From NCBI GenBank assembly GCA_900554305.1, contig USGV01000003.1, forward strand, positions 21,793 through 85,792: DNA of 64,000 nt, written 5' to 3'. A model generated the notes under the pieces. That model was not told where the DNA came from, searched no databases, and saw nothing but the letters and a program-made list of their open reading frames with translations. A program made the position numbers and the translations under genes. This DNA is from an uncultured Mycoplasmatota bacterium. GTDB lineage: Bacteria; Bacillota_I; Bacilli_A; RF39; UBA660. Positions 35,718-44,813 of this stretch are shown here, piece after piece. The stretch's first letter is position 1. Each line of letters begins with the position of its first letter.

Positions 35718-37218
35718 ATTTTTCTATTAGACTTACCCCTGTCATTTCCTTCGGTTTTTCTATATTCATCAAATCTAATATTGTTGGAGCTATATCTCCT
35801 AATTTCCCCTCATGAAGTTTAAGTCCTTGTTCTGTAATAATAAATGGTACAGGGTTCGTTGTATGAGATGTTACTATATTATCATTGTCATCTAACATTT
35901 CTTCACAATTACCATGGTCAGCAGTAACAATTAAAATTCCACCTAGTTCCATTATTTTATCATAGATTAGTTTCAAATTTTTATCTACAGTTTCTACTGC
36001 TTTGATTGCTGCTTCTAATACCCCTGTGTGGCCTACCATATCTCCATTTGCGAAATTCAAAATTACTAAATCTGTATTAGGTAATTCTTTTAATAGATTT
36101 TCTGTTACTTCATCAGCACTCATTTCTGGTTTTAAGTCATAAGTTGCAACTTTAGGAGAAGGTATTAATACTTTCTTTTCGTTTTTATAATCTACTTCTT
36201 TTCCTCCATCAAAGAAGAAGGTTACATGAGCATACTTTTCGGTTTCAGCGATTCTTAATTGAGATAAGTTTTGCTTTTCAATATATTCTCCTAAAATATT
36301 TGTTAATACTGGATCACTAAAGGCATGTGGGGCTTTTACAGATTCTACAACTGGCATCATAGTTAATGTCTTTACATTGTTAAAATGAACAGTTTCCATA
36401 TCTACTGCCGTTGGATTCGTTATAGCTGTGAAGAGTTCTCGTAATCTATCCTTTCTAAAATTGAAAGCAATGATTCCGTCATTTTCTTCTACATTTCCAT
36501 TTTCAACAAACTTAGCTGGTAAGAAGAACTCATCTATAATTTCATTTTTATAACTATTTTCGATATATTCTCTTGGTGAATTTTCTATGTCTCCTTTGTT
36601 ATTTACAATAACATCATACGCTTTTATTAGTCTGTCATAGTTGTTATCTCTATCCATAGCGTAATATCTTCCTGAAATAGAGGCAATTTGGCCAAAACCT
36701 AATTCTTTTAATTTTTCTTCTACTTTTTCTATATAAGTATAAGCACTTTTTGGAGGTACATCACGTCCATCTGTAAATAAATGGAGATATACATTAGTTA
36801 CCCCTTCAAGTTTACACATGTCTAGTAGTGCTAGTAAATGATTTATATGAGAATGCACTCCTCCATCACTTATAAGTCCCATTAAGTGTAGATTAGAGTC
36901 ATTTTCTTTTACGTGATGCATTACTTTTTTTATTTCCTCATTTTGGAAAAATTCTTTATCTTCAATTGATTTATTGATTAGTTCTAGTGGTTGATAAACA
37001 ATTCTACCAGCTCCTATGTTCATATGTCCTACTTCACTATTTCCCATCTGTCCTTTAGGAAGCCCTACTAGTTGTCCAGACGCGGTTAAAGTTGTATGCG
37101 GATAAGTATTCCATAATTCTGTAAATATCGGGTTTTTCGCTAACGCTACTGCATTTCCATGGGTTTCTTCTCTTAGTCCATATCCATCTAATATTGCTAA
37201 TACAATTGGCTTTTTCAT
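35716..37218 (-). CDS. gpmI: 2,3-bisphosphoglycerate-independent phosphoglycerate mutase
   Basis: 500 residues, slightly short for the 510 typical. Starts KKPIVLAILDGYGLRE (metal Asp); the phosphoserine loop is QMGNSEVGHMNIGAGR (Ser62 region); the metal sites are NFANGDMVGHTGVLEAA and TADHGNCEEM. It interconverts 3- and 2-phosphoglycerate in glycolysis; the Mn-dependent enzyme is pH-sensitive and important in sporulating Bacillus. It follows the DUF4143 ATPase by 12 bases. No enolase gene follows. Confidence 0.97.
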   Translation of the reverse strand: MKKPIVLAILDGYGLREETHGNAVALAKNPIFTELWNTYPHTTLTASGQLVGLPKGQMGNSEVGHMNIGAGRIVYQPLELINKSIEDKEFFQNEEIKKVMHHVKENDSNLHLMGLISDGGVHSHINHLLALLDMCKLEGVTNVYLHLFTDGRDVPPKSAYTYIEKVEEKLKELGFGQIASISGRYYAMDRDNNYDRLIKAYDVIVNNKGDIENSPREYIENSYKNEIIDEFFLPAKFVENGNVEENDGIIAFNFRKDRLRELFTAITNPTAVDMETVHFNNVKTLTMMPVVESVKAPHAFSDPVLTNILGEYIEKQNLSQLRIAETEKYAHVTFFFDGGKEVDYKNEKKVLIPSPKVATYDLKPEMSADEVTENLLKELPNTDLVILNFANGDMVGHTGVLEAAIKAVETVDKNLKLIYDKIMELGGILIVTADHGNCEEMLDDNDNIVTSHTTNPVPFIITEQGLKLHEGKLGDIAPTILDLMNIEKPKEMTGVSLIEK

Positions 37219-37230
37219 ATCATCGTCTCC

Positions 37231-38508
37231 TTACATTCTATTGTCATTTAAACAAAACATTGCATAAATTGGGATATATCTAACATCTTTTTTAGTTGCA
37301 AAATTATTTTCTGTTACACGATATGCTTCAGTTACTGTAAACTTTTTCATAAATACTGATAAAGATTTTGCTTTAGAGTCTGATTTTGTAATTAGTTCTA
37401 TCGGGATGATTTTACCCATTCTATTTTGAATTACAAAATTAACTTCTGCTTTTCCTTCAGATTGATAATAGTATAGGGCATATCCTGCTTCCGCTAATGC
37501 TTTCGCAATACTATTTTCATATAATATTTCTTTTATCTTTTCATCGCTCAGTAGTTGTTTTAAGGTTACGTGCAACATTGAGAATAACAGTCCATCATCT
37601 GGTAAATATAATTTAAAACTATCTGTTTCTCGACAACTACTAAGTGGAGATTTTACTGTAGATATCTTATAGCTCCTATAAACAATTTGGTTGTTTACCA
37701 AGAAGTTAATTGTACTATCATATTCTTTTGCTCTTCTTCCTGTACCGATTACTCCGTATTGAAATTTTTTATTTTCCTTTTTTAGTTGCTCCGGAAGAGA
37801 TTCTATTACTTCTAGACCTCTTGGTATATCAATTAATGTTTTACAAGAAATGAGTTCTCTTTCATATACTTCTAAAATTTTTTGTTTAATGATATCGATT
37901 TCTTGTTCACTCTTACCCGATAAGTTAGCATCTACTACTTCAGGCAATCCTCCGGTCATTAAGTATTCTTGAAATAATTCTAAAGCTAATTTATGGAATG
38001 GGCAAGTTTTATGTTTTGTAAATGATTCACGAATTAGTTCTGCTAAAGCTTTTTCATTTTTTGCCCATAAGAATTCTTCAAAATCCATTTCGTTCATACC
38101 TTTAAATTGTAATTCTTCTCCTTTAAAAAGAGTTAAATTTTCTCTACGTGAAGTAATAGCAATCATATGATATTTGCTATGTTCACTGCCAAATAACTTT
38201 AATCCTTTTATTATTTCAAGATTATTTACATTATCAAAAATAATTAAGGTGTCCTCTGGCAGTATTGTTTCCCCTGATAGAAGTGATAAATTTAAGATTA
38301 AACGTTCTGTGGATTTTTCGCGCACAAATAGATCTTCTAATGGCTTATTGTTACTCGTATTAAAATAGATTGTGTTTTTATAATTTGTTTTGCCAAAGTC
38401 TAAGGCAGAATAACTTTTTCCTACTTGTTTTGGTCCATATAAGATTAAGGGTTTTCTAATAATATCTTTTTGCCACTTTTGCAGGAATTTTTCTATTTTT
38501 CGTTCCAT
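37231..38508 (-). CDS. AAA ATPase with DUF4143-type C-terminal domain
   Basis: 425 residues. P-loop LYGPKQVGKSYSA (about 23-35), Walker B TLIIFDNVNNLE, arginine-finger region ITSRREN, then a MDFEEFLWA segment. The C-terminal part (about 210-410) has YYQSEGKAEVNFVIQNRMGKIIPIELI, an endonuclease-like D/ExK core as in DUF4143. Such proteins are common in gut bacteria and of unknown role. It has its own strong promoter and reads into gpmI, so it may add transcription to a glycolytic gene. It separates gpmI from spo0A. Confidence 0.85.
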   Translation of the reverse strand: MERKIEKFLQKWQKDIIRKPLILYGPKQVGKSYSALDFGKTNYKNTIYFNTSNNKPLEDLFVREKSTERLILNLSLLSGETILPEDTLIIFDNVNNLEIIKGLKLFGSEHSKYHMIAITSRRENLTLFKGEELQFKGMNEMDFEEFLWAKNEKALAELIRESFTKHKTCPFHKLALELFQEYLMTGGLPEVVDANLSGKSEQEIDIIKQKILEVYERELISCKTLIDIPRGLEVIESLPEQLKKENKKFQYGVIGTGRRAKEYDSTINFLVNNQIVYRSYKISTVKSPLSSCRETDSFKLYLPDDGLLFSMLHVTLKQLLSDEKIKEILYENSIAKALAEAGYALYYYQSEGKAEVNFVIQNRMGKIIPIELITKSDSKAKSLSVFMKKFTVTEAYRVTENNFATKKDVRYIPIYAMFCLNDNRM

Positions 38509-38541
38509 ATTTTGTATCCTCCTTACACATTTTCTAAATTA

Positions 38542-38570
38542 AGTATACTTTTTTTTCTTGCAAAAGTCAA
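38542..38570 (-). promoter_or_regulatory. Promoter of the DUF4143 ATPase gene
   Basis: TTGACT (38565-38570), 17 bases, TATACT (38542-38547) on the minus strand. Near-consensus sigma-A. Confidence 0.8.
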
Positions 38571-38576
38571 TCGAGA

Positions 38577-38602
38577 AAGAAAAAAAGACGCTATTCGTCT
38601 TT
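38577..38602 (-). terminator. Terminator after spo0A
   Basis: AAAGACG and CGTCTTT (38596-38602 with 38584-38590) on the minus strand with a 5-base loop and seven T residues. Confidence 0.85.
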
Positions 38603-39374
38603 AATTAGCTAATGGTTTACTAAATTCTAATCTTAACTTGTCCGCTACTGTAATAATGAATTCTGAATTTGTTGGCTTTGCTTTATCAATATCTACACTA
38701 TGTCCAAATATCTCTTCCATCAAGTCCCAGTTACCTCTATTCCAACTTACTTCGATAGCATGTCTTATAGCCCTTTCTACACGAGATACTGTGGTATTAA
38801 ATCTTTTAGCGACTTCTGGATATAACTCTTTTGTAATTCCACCAACAATTTCCGGTCGTTCATACACTAAAGAAATGCTTTCTCTAATGTATTGATAGCC
38901 TTTAATATGAGATGGTACACCTAATTCATGTAGTGTTTTGGTTATGGCTATCTGTAGATTATTATGATATACATCTATTTCTTTACCACCAAATTTTACT
39001 CCTGCTGCTACTTCTAATATTCTCTTTTCTAAATCTTCTAACTCAAATGGTTTTAATATAAAGTAATTTACCCCTAGCTCAGAAACTTTACGAATCATAT
39101 CTTGTGTATTATAAGAAGTTAATACAATTACTTTCTTATCGATTGATTTCTTTTTCATATATTCCAGTACTGCAATTCCATCTTTATTAGGCATAATTAG
39201 GTCTAATAGAATGATATCATACTCTTCCTGTTTCTTTTCTATCAAACGAATTCCCTCTGCACCATCATAAGCTTCTAGTGAAATTGTGACTTCGGGACGT
39301 TCTTTAAAATATTCCTTAATCATTTCTACTAAACTCTTATTATCGTCTACTACTAATACTCTTGTCTTTTTCAT
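38601..39374 (-). CDS. spo0A: Sporulation master regulator Spo0A
   Basis: 257 residues from ATG 39374, which has AGAGGAG 5 bases upstream. The receiver domain (1-120) has LVVDDNKSL, the phosphorylated Asp in [12 protein letters not shown] and the Lys in YFILKPFE. The effector domain (about 150-257) has the recognition helix in [21 protein letters not shown]. It is the phosphorelay output that starts sporulation. In Bacillus and Clostridium spoIVB precedes it; here tpiA does. A 0A-box-like TGTCGAA lies 80 bases upstream, which fits autoregulation. Confidence 0.96.
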   Translation of the reverse strand: MKKTRVLVVDDNKSLVEMIKEYFKERPEVTISLEAYDGAEGIRLIEKKQEEYDIILLDLIMPNKDGIAVLEYMKKKSIDKKVIVLTSYNTQDMIRKVSELGVNYFILKPFELEDLEKRILEVAAGVKFGGKEIDVYHNNLQIAITKTLHELGVPSHIKGYQYIRESISLVYERPEIVGGITKELYPEVAKRFNTTVSRVERAIRHAIEVSWNRGNWDLMEEIFGHSVDIDKAKPTNSEFIITVADKLRLEFSKPLAN

Positions 39375-39436
39375 TTGTTCTCCTCTCAGTACTGCACGTA
39401 TTTTCATTATATACTAGCTTTCTTAAAAATGATAGA

Positions 39437-39468
39437 GAAAAAAAAGACAAGTTTTGTCGAAACTGTCT
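39437..39468 (-). terminator. Terminator after tpiA, containing a 0A-like box
   Basis: On the minus strand AGACA..GTTT pairs with AAAC..TGTCT, followed by eight T residues. The plus strand reads TTTTGTCGAAAC across the loop (TGTCGAA at 39455-39461), a match to the Spo0A box core. Confidence 0.7.
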
Positions 39469-39475
39469 AATTTGT

Positions 39476-40177
39476 CTAATTTTCTAATTTTTCTAAAAAG
39501 ATTTTTAATTGGGCAGGTTTTAAACTCAAACCACCTAATAAGTATCCATCTATTATAGATATTTTTCTTAATTCTTCTATATTTTTCTCATTGGCACTTC
39601 CACCATATAACACTTTATTATCAGGAAGATATTTTTTGATTAGTTTTATAATTTCCTCTATCTCTACATTTGTTGGAGTTAGTCCCGTACCGATTGCCCA
39701 TATTGGTTCATATGCAATAATTATTTTTTTTCTTATTTCTTCGTTTAAATCACTAATTGCTTTTTCTATTTCGTTTATGATTACTTCATTCTGTTGATTA
39801 TTTTCTCTTTCTTCTTTGGACTCCCCAATACATAAAATAGGAATTATTTCTTCACGTAATAGGTTTTTAACTTTTTCGTTAATTTCTTTGTTCGTTTCCT
39901 GTTGATATTTTCTTCTTTCTGAATGGCCTACAATACAGTATTTTACTTCCATTGATTTTAATTGTGATGCCGATACTTCTCCAGTATAAGCTCCACATTC
40001 TGTACTACTTACATTTTGAGCTCCTAATTCTATATTTGATAAATTTGCTACTCCAATAAATATATTCGTAGGGCATAGTATTATTTTTGAACTTTTTTCT
40101 ATTGTTTCTAATTCTTTTTGATAAGTTAGAAAGTCTTCTTTTTTTAAATTACATTTATTATTTAATGCTATGATCAT
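39476..40177 (-). CDS. tpiA: Triosephosphate isomerase
   Basis: 233 residues, short for the family (about 250). The Asn and Lys of the usual NWKMN are in ALNNKCN; catalytic His is in VGHSERR, catalytic Glu in AYEPIWAIGTG, and the phosphate loop is LYGGSANEKN plus DGYLLGGLSL. It interconverts dihydroxyacetone phosphate and glyceraldehyde 3-phosphate. The N-terminus is divergent but the catalytic set is complete. Confidence 0.95.
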   Translation of the reverse strand: MIIALNNKCNLKKEDFLTYQKELETIEKSSKIILCPTNIFIGVANLSNIELGAQNVSSTECGAYTGEVSASQLKSMEVKYCIVGHSERRKYQQETNKEINEKVKNLLREEIIPILCIGESKEERENNQQNEVIINEIEKAISDLNEEIRKKIIIAYEPIWAIGTGLTPTNVEIEEIIKLIKKYLPDNKVLYGGSANEKNIEELRKISIIDGYLLGGLSLKPAQLKIFLEKLEN

Positions 40178-40191
40178 TTTATCAATTCCTT

Positions 40192-40686
40192 CTACATTTG
40201 ATAAGCGCTATTTTTCTCTATATTTCTTGACTTCATATATATTTGCATTCCAGACTCTACTCCTAAATCCTCAAATCCATGATTAGAAAAATATGTTGTT
40301 GGAATCCGTGTTCCTTCTTCTTGTAGTAACACCACTTCCTCCATACCTAAAGTAGTAAATGCAAAATTTTCAGCTTCTTGTAACATTTTTTCTTGCCATT
40401 TTGAGGAAGCTGTATTATCTATTGTCATTTGACACACTTTTCTATCTTTTTCTCCCATTAAATGGGCTACTGTTATTATCTGTTCATCACTTTGAATAAA
40501 TAAGGTTTTCAAAATCTCTGGTCGTTCTTGTTCTAGCTGTTTATAGTCAATTTCAGACATCATATTTCTTGTCTTTTGCAAATATTCTGAAGTTGAATTC
40601 TTTAAACCGTTTCTAGTTTCATACTCTTCTATTAATTTTATATGTTCATTATTATATGGACTGGCAACAACCACTTGTTCTCTCAT
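40192..40686 (-). CDS. Divergent GNAT-like acetyltransferase
   Basis: 164 residues. The C-terminal half fits GNAT motifs: EAENFAFTTLGMEEVVLLQEE followed by TTYFSNHGFEDLGVESGMQIYMKS, as in the end of many N-acetyltransferases. The acetyl-CoA loop (Q/RxxGxG/A) is not clear, so activity is uncertain. It lies one base after pgk and 14 bases before tpiA, so it is co-transcribed with glycolytic genes, an unusual place. Confidence 0.55.
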   Translation of the reverse strand: MREQVVVASPYNNEHIKLIEEYETRNGLKNSTSEYLQKTRNMMSEIDYKQLEQERPEILKTLFIQSDEQIITVAHLMGEKDRKVCQMTIDNTASSKWQEKMLQEAENFAFTTLGMEEVVLLQEEGTRIPTTYFSNHGFEDLGVESGMQIYMKSRNIEKNSAYQM

Positions 40687-40687
40687 T

Positions 40688-41866
40688 TTACTTTATAGCT
40701 TCCAATCCTGGTAGAGTTTTTCCTTCTAGATATTCTAATGTGGCTCCCCCTCCGGTAGAAGCATGGTAAACTTTATCTTTATATCCTGAAGTAGAGGCTG
40801 CGGCAACAATATCTCCTCCACCTAATATAACTTTAATATTATTATCTACTATAAATTGTAAAACATGATTTGTTCCTTGTTTATACTTTTCAAATTCATA
40901 TACTCCTAAAGGGCCATTCCAAACAGCAATTTTAGCGTCTTTTAGATAGTTTTCAAATAAAGACTCTGTATTAGGTCCAATGTCTAATCCCATTTCGTTA
41001 TATTCCAAATCACTAATATCTTTTACTTTGTACTCTTCTTTTTCACTATATTCTGTTGTTACAGCAACATCTACTGGTAGTACAATTTTGTTTGGATATT
41101 CTTTTACAATGCTTTTACAGAAGTCTATATTTTCTTCATCTAATAAAGAATTCCCTATTTCATATCCTTCTGCTTTTAAGAATGTGAAAGCCATTCCTCC
41201 ACCAATTAAAATTTTGTCTGCTTTTTTTACTAGATTTTCAATTACACCAATTTTATCAGCAACTTTTGCTCCACCTAGTACGACTATAAATGGATGCTCT
41301 GGATTATCTAATTCTTCTAGAGCGGTTAATTCTTTTTCAATTAGAAAACCTATGCAAGAGTCTAAGTGAGAAGCGATTCCTACATTAGATGCATGTGCTC
41401 TATGAATTGTACCAAAAGCATCATTAACAAATACGTCACCTAGAGATGCCCAGTACTTTCCTAACTCCGGATCATTTTTACTTTCTTTTTTGCCATCTAA
41501 GTCTTCATATCTTGTATTTTGTACTAAGATTACATCTTTTTCTTTCATGTTGTTAATAGCATCTTCTAACTTTTCTCCACGAGTCTCTTCAATGAATGTT
41601 ACTGACTGATTTAATAATTCTTCTAATCTTTTAGCAACAGGAGCTAAATTATTTTTTGCTAAATCTGCTTCTTCTTTTACTCTTCCTAAATGTGAGAATA
41701 AAATTACTTTTGCATTATTATCCAACGCGTATTGAATCGTAGGCAATGCTGCAGTAATTCTTGTATCATCTACTATTTTTCCTTCTTTCATTGGAACGTT
41801 AAAGTCACAACGAATTAATACTTTTTTATTTTCTAAATTTATATCTTTTATTGTCTTCATGGCCAT
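40688..41866 (-). CDS. pgk: Phosphoglycerate kinase
   Basis: 392 residues. KKVLIRCDFNVPM, the hinge and nucleotide-binding GGAKVADKIGVIENL, and the C-terminal ILGGGDIVAAAS are signatures of Pgk, which makes ATP from 1,3-bisphosphoglycerate. Two starts are possible: ATG 41866 (3 bases from AGGAG) or 41860 (8 bases), the latter better spaced. TG-A-TATACT (41886-41891) between gap and pgk is a likely promoter. Confidence 0.97.
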   Translation of the reverse strand: MAMKTIKDINLENKKVLIRCDFNVPMKEGKIVDDTRITAALPTIQYALDNNAKVILFSHLGRVKEEADLAKNNLAPVAKRLEELLNQSVTFIEETRGEKLEDAINNMKEKDVILVQNTRYEDLDGKKESKNDPELGKYWASLGDVFVNDAFGTIHRAHASNVGIASHLDSCIGFLIEKELTALEELDNPEHPFIVVLGGAKVADKIGVIENLVKKADKILIGGGMAFTFLKAEGYEIGNSLLDEENIDFCKSIVKEYPNKIVLPVDVAVTTEYSEKEEYKVKDISDLEYNEMGLDIGPNTESLFENYLKDAKIAVWNGPLGVYEFEKYKQGTNHVLQFIVDNNIKVILGGGDIVAAASTSGYKDKVYHASTGGGATLEYLEGKTLPGLEAIK

Positions 41867-41905
41867 CTTCTCCTATCTATATTCAGTATATCATTTTTTT
41901 TAATG

Positions 41906-41930
41906 AAAAAAAAGAAGTTGCCTTCTTTTT
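41906..41930 (-). terminator. Terminator between gap and pgk
   Basis: AAAAGAAG and CTTCTTTT (41922-41929 with 41910-41917) on the minus strand with a 4-base loop and a T-run. It may let gap be expressed above the other glycolytic genes. Confidence 0.75.
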
Positions 41931-42934
41931 TATTGCTCCATTAAGTATTTGGCAGTTCTTACCATTTGTGCAGTATAACTCATTTCGTTGTCATACCAAG
42001 AAACAACTCTTGCTAATTGTTTTCCTTCTACTTCTAGAACACTAGTTGATAATCCATCTACTAATGAACCGCAATGTCTTCCAATTACATCACTTGAAAC
42101 AATTGGATCATCTGTATATTGTAATGTTTCATTTTGTGCACCTTTTAATACTGCATTAATTTCTTCTGCAGTTGTATTCTTTTCAAATTCAAGAACTAAA
42201 TCAATTACTGATCCTGTTGGTACAGGCACACGCATTGCTGCTCCATCTAATTTTCCGTCTAAGTTAGGGCAAACTTTTCCAATTGCAGATGCTGCTCCAG
42301 TTGATGCTGGAACGATATTAGCAGCACATGCTCTACCACGACGTGCTTTAATTCCCTTTTTATGAGGAACATCTAAAGTAGCTTGATCGTTTGTATAGGC
42401 ATGAACTGTAGTCATATATCCCTTTACAATACCGAATGCTTTATCTAATACATCCACTACTGGTGCAAGACAGTTAGTAGTACAGCTTGCCGCTGAGATT
42501 ATCTTTTCATCTCCTTTTAAAATCATATGATTAACATTATAAACGATTGTTTTTATATCTCCTTTTGCAGGTGCAGAGATAATTACTTTTTTAGCTCCTG
42601 CATTGATGTGTGCCATTGCTTTTTCTTCTGATGTAAATTTACCAGTACATTCTAATACTACATCAATATTTAAATCTCTCCATGGTAAATTTGCAGGGTC
42701 TGTTTCAGCATAAATCTTTATGCTTCTATCACCTACTACAATATTGTCACCTTCACTATGAATTTCACCAATTCTATAGTTTCTATGATTTGTATCATAC
42801 TTTAATAAATATGCTAATTGTTCAGCATCTGTTAAGTCGTTAATTGCTACAACTTCAAATTCTGAATCTTCTTCCATTAAACGAAATGCAAGTCTTCCGA
42901 TTCTTCCGAATCCATTAATTGCAACTCTTACCAT
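41930..42934 (-). CDS. gap: Glyceraldehyde-3-phosphate dehydrogenase
   Basis: 334 residues. MVRVAINGFGRIGRLAFR is the NAD site, SAASCTTNCLAP holds the catalytic Cys, with HAYTNDQ and SWYDNEMSY near the end. Catabolic NAD-type Gap is likely. It has a strong promoter of its own and a terminator before pgk. No CggR-type regulator gene is next to it. Confidence 0.98.
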   Translation of the reverse strand: MVRVAINGFGRIGRLAFRLMEEDSEFEVVAINDLTDAEQLAYLLKYDTNHRNYRIGEIHSEGDNIVVGDRSIKIYAETDPANLPWRDLNIDVVLECTGKFTSEEKAMAHINAGAKKVIISAPAKGDIKTIVYNVNHMILKGDEKIISAASCTTNCLAPVVDVLDKAFGIVKGYMTTVHAYTNDQATLDVPHKKGIKARRGRACAANIVPASTGAASAIGKVCPNLDGKLDGAAMRVPVPTGSVIDLVLEFEKNTTAEEINAVLKGAQNETLQYTDDPIVSSDVIGRHCGSLVDGLSTSVLEVEGKQLARVVSWYDNEMSYTAQMVRTAKYLMEQ

Positions 42935-42954
42935 ATAATCCCTCCTTTATTCTC

Positions 42955-42983
42955 ATTATATAGTTTTCTATTTTTTGTTTCAA
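42955..42983 (-). promoter_or_regulatory. gap promoter
   Basis: TTGAAA (42978-42983), 17 bases, TATAAT (42955-42960) on the minus strand. A TTTGTCGCAAA word upstream (about 43008-43018) is one base from a Spo0A box. Confidence 0.8.
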
Positions 42984-43013
42984 TATATTCCTATCTTTTT
43001 GACACTTTTTTGT

Positions 43014-43047
43014 CGCAAAAAAATATCCACAGATTCTGTGGATATTT
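43014..43047 (-). terminator. Strong terminator after the TGS/kinase gene
   Basis: AAATATCCACAG and CTGTGGATATTT (43036-43047 with 43021-43032), 3-base loop, followed by T residues on the minus strand. The stem contains one copy of the TCCAC-N7-GTGGA palindrome. Confidence 0.9.
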
Positions 43048-43052
43048 CCTTT

Positions 43053-44708
43053 TTATTCATGGAAACAACTTCCACCAATAAACTCTCTTAATATCGAATC
43101 TTGTGGAATTACGTCTGCTGGAATTGGTAAGAATAATCTTAAGAATTCAATCAATCTTTTTGCTTCTGCATAATATGGAGAGTCTTGTGGTACTGCATAT
43201 AATAATGGTTCTACATATGTTTTTAATACACCTATCTCATAAATCAATGCAGAATTGAAGGTAAAATCTGCATCATCTTGATAAGGGAAGATATATTTTT
43301 CTTCTCCTTTTCTTACACTATGCCATGCTTTTAAAGTATGTTCTACATTATTATTTCTAGTACGATTGTCTCTTACCATTCTTCTTAACATTCTATTATC
43401 TGCTGTAGAAACTCTATTATGATTATCGATATTTAGTTCTGTTAAGGCAGATATGTAAATTTTATATTTTTTGCTCCTTGGAATATTGGTTAAAATTTTA
43501 GAATCTAACGCATGAATTCCCTCTATTAATAAAATATCTTCTTCTCCTAAGCTCATTTCTCCTTTATATTCTTTAGTTCCCAAAGGGAAATTATATGTTG
43601 GAACTTTAATTGTTTTTCCACTTAATAATTCTTCTATTTGTTTGTCAAATAGTTTTAAATCAATGGCTTCTAAACATTCATAGTCAGGATTTCCATTTTC
43701 ATCAATTGGATTTTCGTCTCGTTCTACAAAATAATCATCCATAGATAATACTCTTGGATGTAACCCAAAACTTTCTAAATACATTCTTAGCTTCCTAGAA
43801 GTAGTAGTTTTTCCTGAAGATGAGGGTCCGGCCATTAAAACTATCTTGATGTCTTTTCTTCTTTTATTAATTTCTTTTGCTAGATTTAATAAGCGGTTAC
43901 TTTGAAGAGTTTCATCAATGCGAATCAAATCATTTATTTTTCCTAAAGATACTAATCTGTTTAAGTCAACTGAATTTTCCACACCTATGATTTTAGCCCA
44001 GTCTCTATATTCTTGGAAAACTTCAAACATATGTGGATGATGTTTATATGCTGGAATTTTATCAGGATGAAATACTGTTGGAAATTGTAATATAAAACCA
44101 TCATCTTTTACGTAAGTTAAGTCAAAATCTTTTACTCTTCCAGTAGAAGTTGGCATTTGATTATAAAAGTAATTATAATAGTTTCCTAATCTATATAAAG
44201 TGACATATCCATTTGTTGTATAAGATAGAACTCCGGCTTTGGAGTCATCATTTTTACTTTTAAAATATTTTATTGCTTCAGTTCTATCTACTGTACTTCT
44301 AATGATTGGAGTATCTGCTTCAATTATCGTTTTCATGGTTTCTTTTATATTTTTAACTCTATTTTCTGTCAATTTAAATGTTGTCTCTATATAAATTCCT
44401 TTGTCTAGTGAATGTTGAACAATAATATCTGCATCTTCTCCAAATAATTTTTTTACTGCGTATAATAATACATAGGTAAGTCCACTAATGTGCGTACTAT
44501 TTCCTTCTTTTGAAGTTAAGTCCAAGAACTCAATTACAGAATCTTCTTCTATGGTTCTAGTAAGTTCTCTTAATCTATTATTTACCTTTGCTATTAAAAT
44601 GGGATATTTAAAGTCTTTTTGGAATTCTGTAGATATTTCTTCTAAAGACATTCCTTTACTCATTTGATATTTCTTTCCTTTTATTTCTACTTCGATTGTT
44701 TCAATCAT
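43053..44708 (-). CDS. TGS-domain uridine-kinase-like protein
   Basis: 551 residues from ATG 44708 (GAGGG 8 bases before; a GTG at 44717 touches the ribosome site). Order: TGS-like domain (1-65), a region resembling the threonyl-tRNA synthetase second domain (about 70-190, ending HHPHMFEVFQEY), then a uridine-kinase-type P-loop domain (about 295-500) with MAGPSSSGKTTTSRKL, SMDDYFV and LLIEGIHALD. This fused family is widespread in Firmicutes. Nucleoside phosphorylation is expected, substrate unproven. TG-A-TACAAT (44738-44743) is the likely -10. Confidence 0.88.
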   Translation of the reverse strand: MIETIEVEIKGKKYQMSKGMSLEEISTEFQKDFKYPILIAKVNNRLRELTRTIEEDSVIEFLDLTSKEGNSTHISGLTYVLLYAVKKLFGEDADIIVQHSLDKGIYIETTFKLTENRVKNIKETMKTIIEADTPIIRSTVDRTEAIKYFKSKNDDSKAGVLSYTTNGYVTLYRLGNYYNYFYNQMPTSTGRVKDFDLTYVKDDGFILQFPTVFHPDKIPAYKHHPHMFEVFQEYRDWAKIIGVENSVDLNRLVSLGKINDLIRIDETLQSNRLLNLAKEINKRRKDIKIVLMAGPSSSGKTTTSRKLRMYLESFGLHPRVLSMDDYFVERDENPIDENGNPDYECLEAIDLKLFDKQIEELLSGKTIKVPTYNFPLGTKEYKGEMSLGEEDILLIEGIHALDSKILTNIPRSKKYKIYISALTELNIDNHNRVSTADNRMLRRMVRDNRTRNNNVEHTLKAWHSVRKGEEKYIFPYQDDADFTFNSALIYEIGVLKTYVEPLLYAVPQDSPYYAEAKRLIEFLRLFLPIPADVIPQDSILREFIGGSCFHE

Positions 44709-44767
44709 CTTTGTCACCCTCTTTATTTTCTCTTATTATTGTATCATACTTTGTCGTTTTACAATAT

Positions 44768-44797
44768 GCATATTTTTATAGCTTTACACCTATACTA
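44768..44797 (+). promoter_or_regulatory. Possible sporulation-type promoter of clpP
   Basis: GCATA (44768-44772), 18 bases, TATACTA (44791-44797). One mismatch from the Bacillus sigma-F/G pattern. A sigma-A reading with TATACT lacks a clear -35. Confidence 0.3.
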
Positions 44798-44813
44798 AAA
44801 TTGGGTGATTCAC

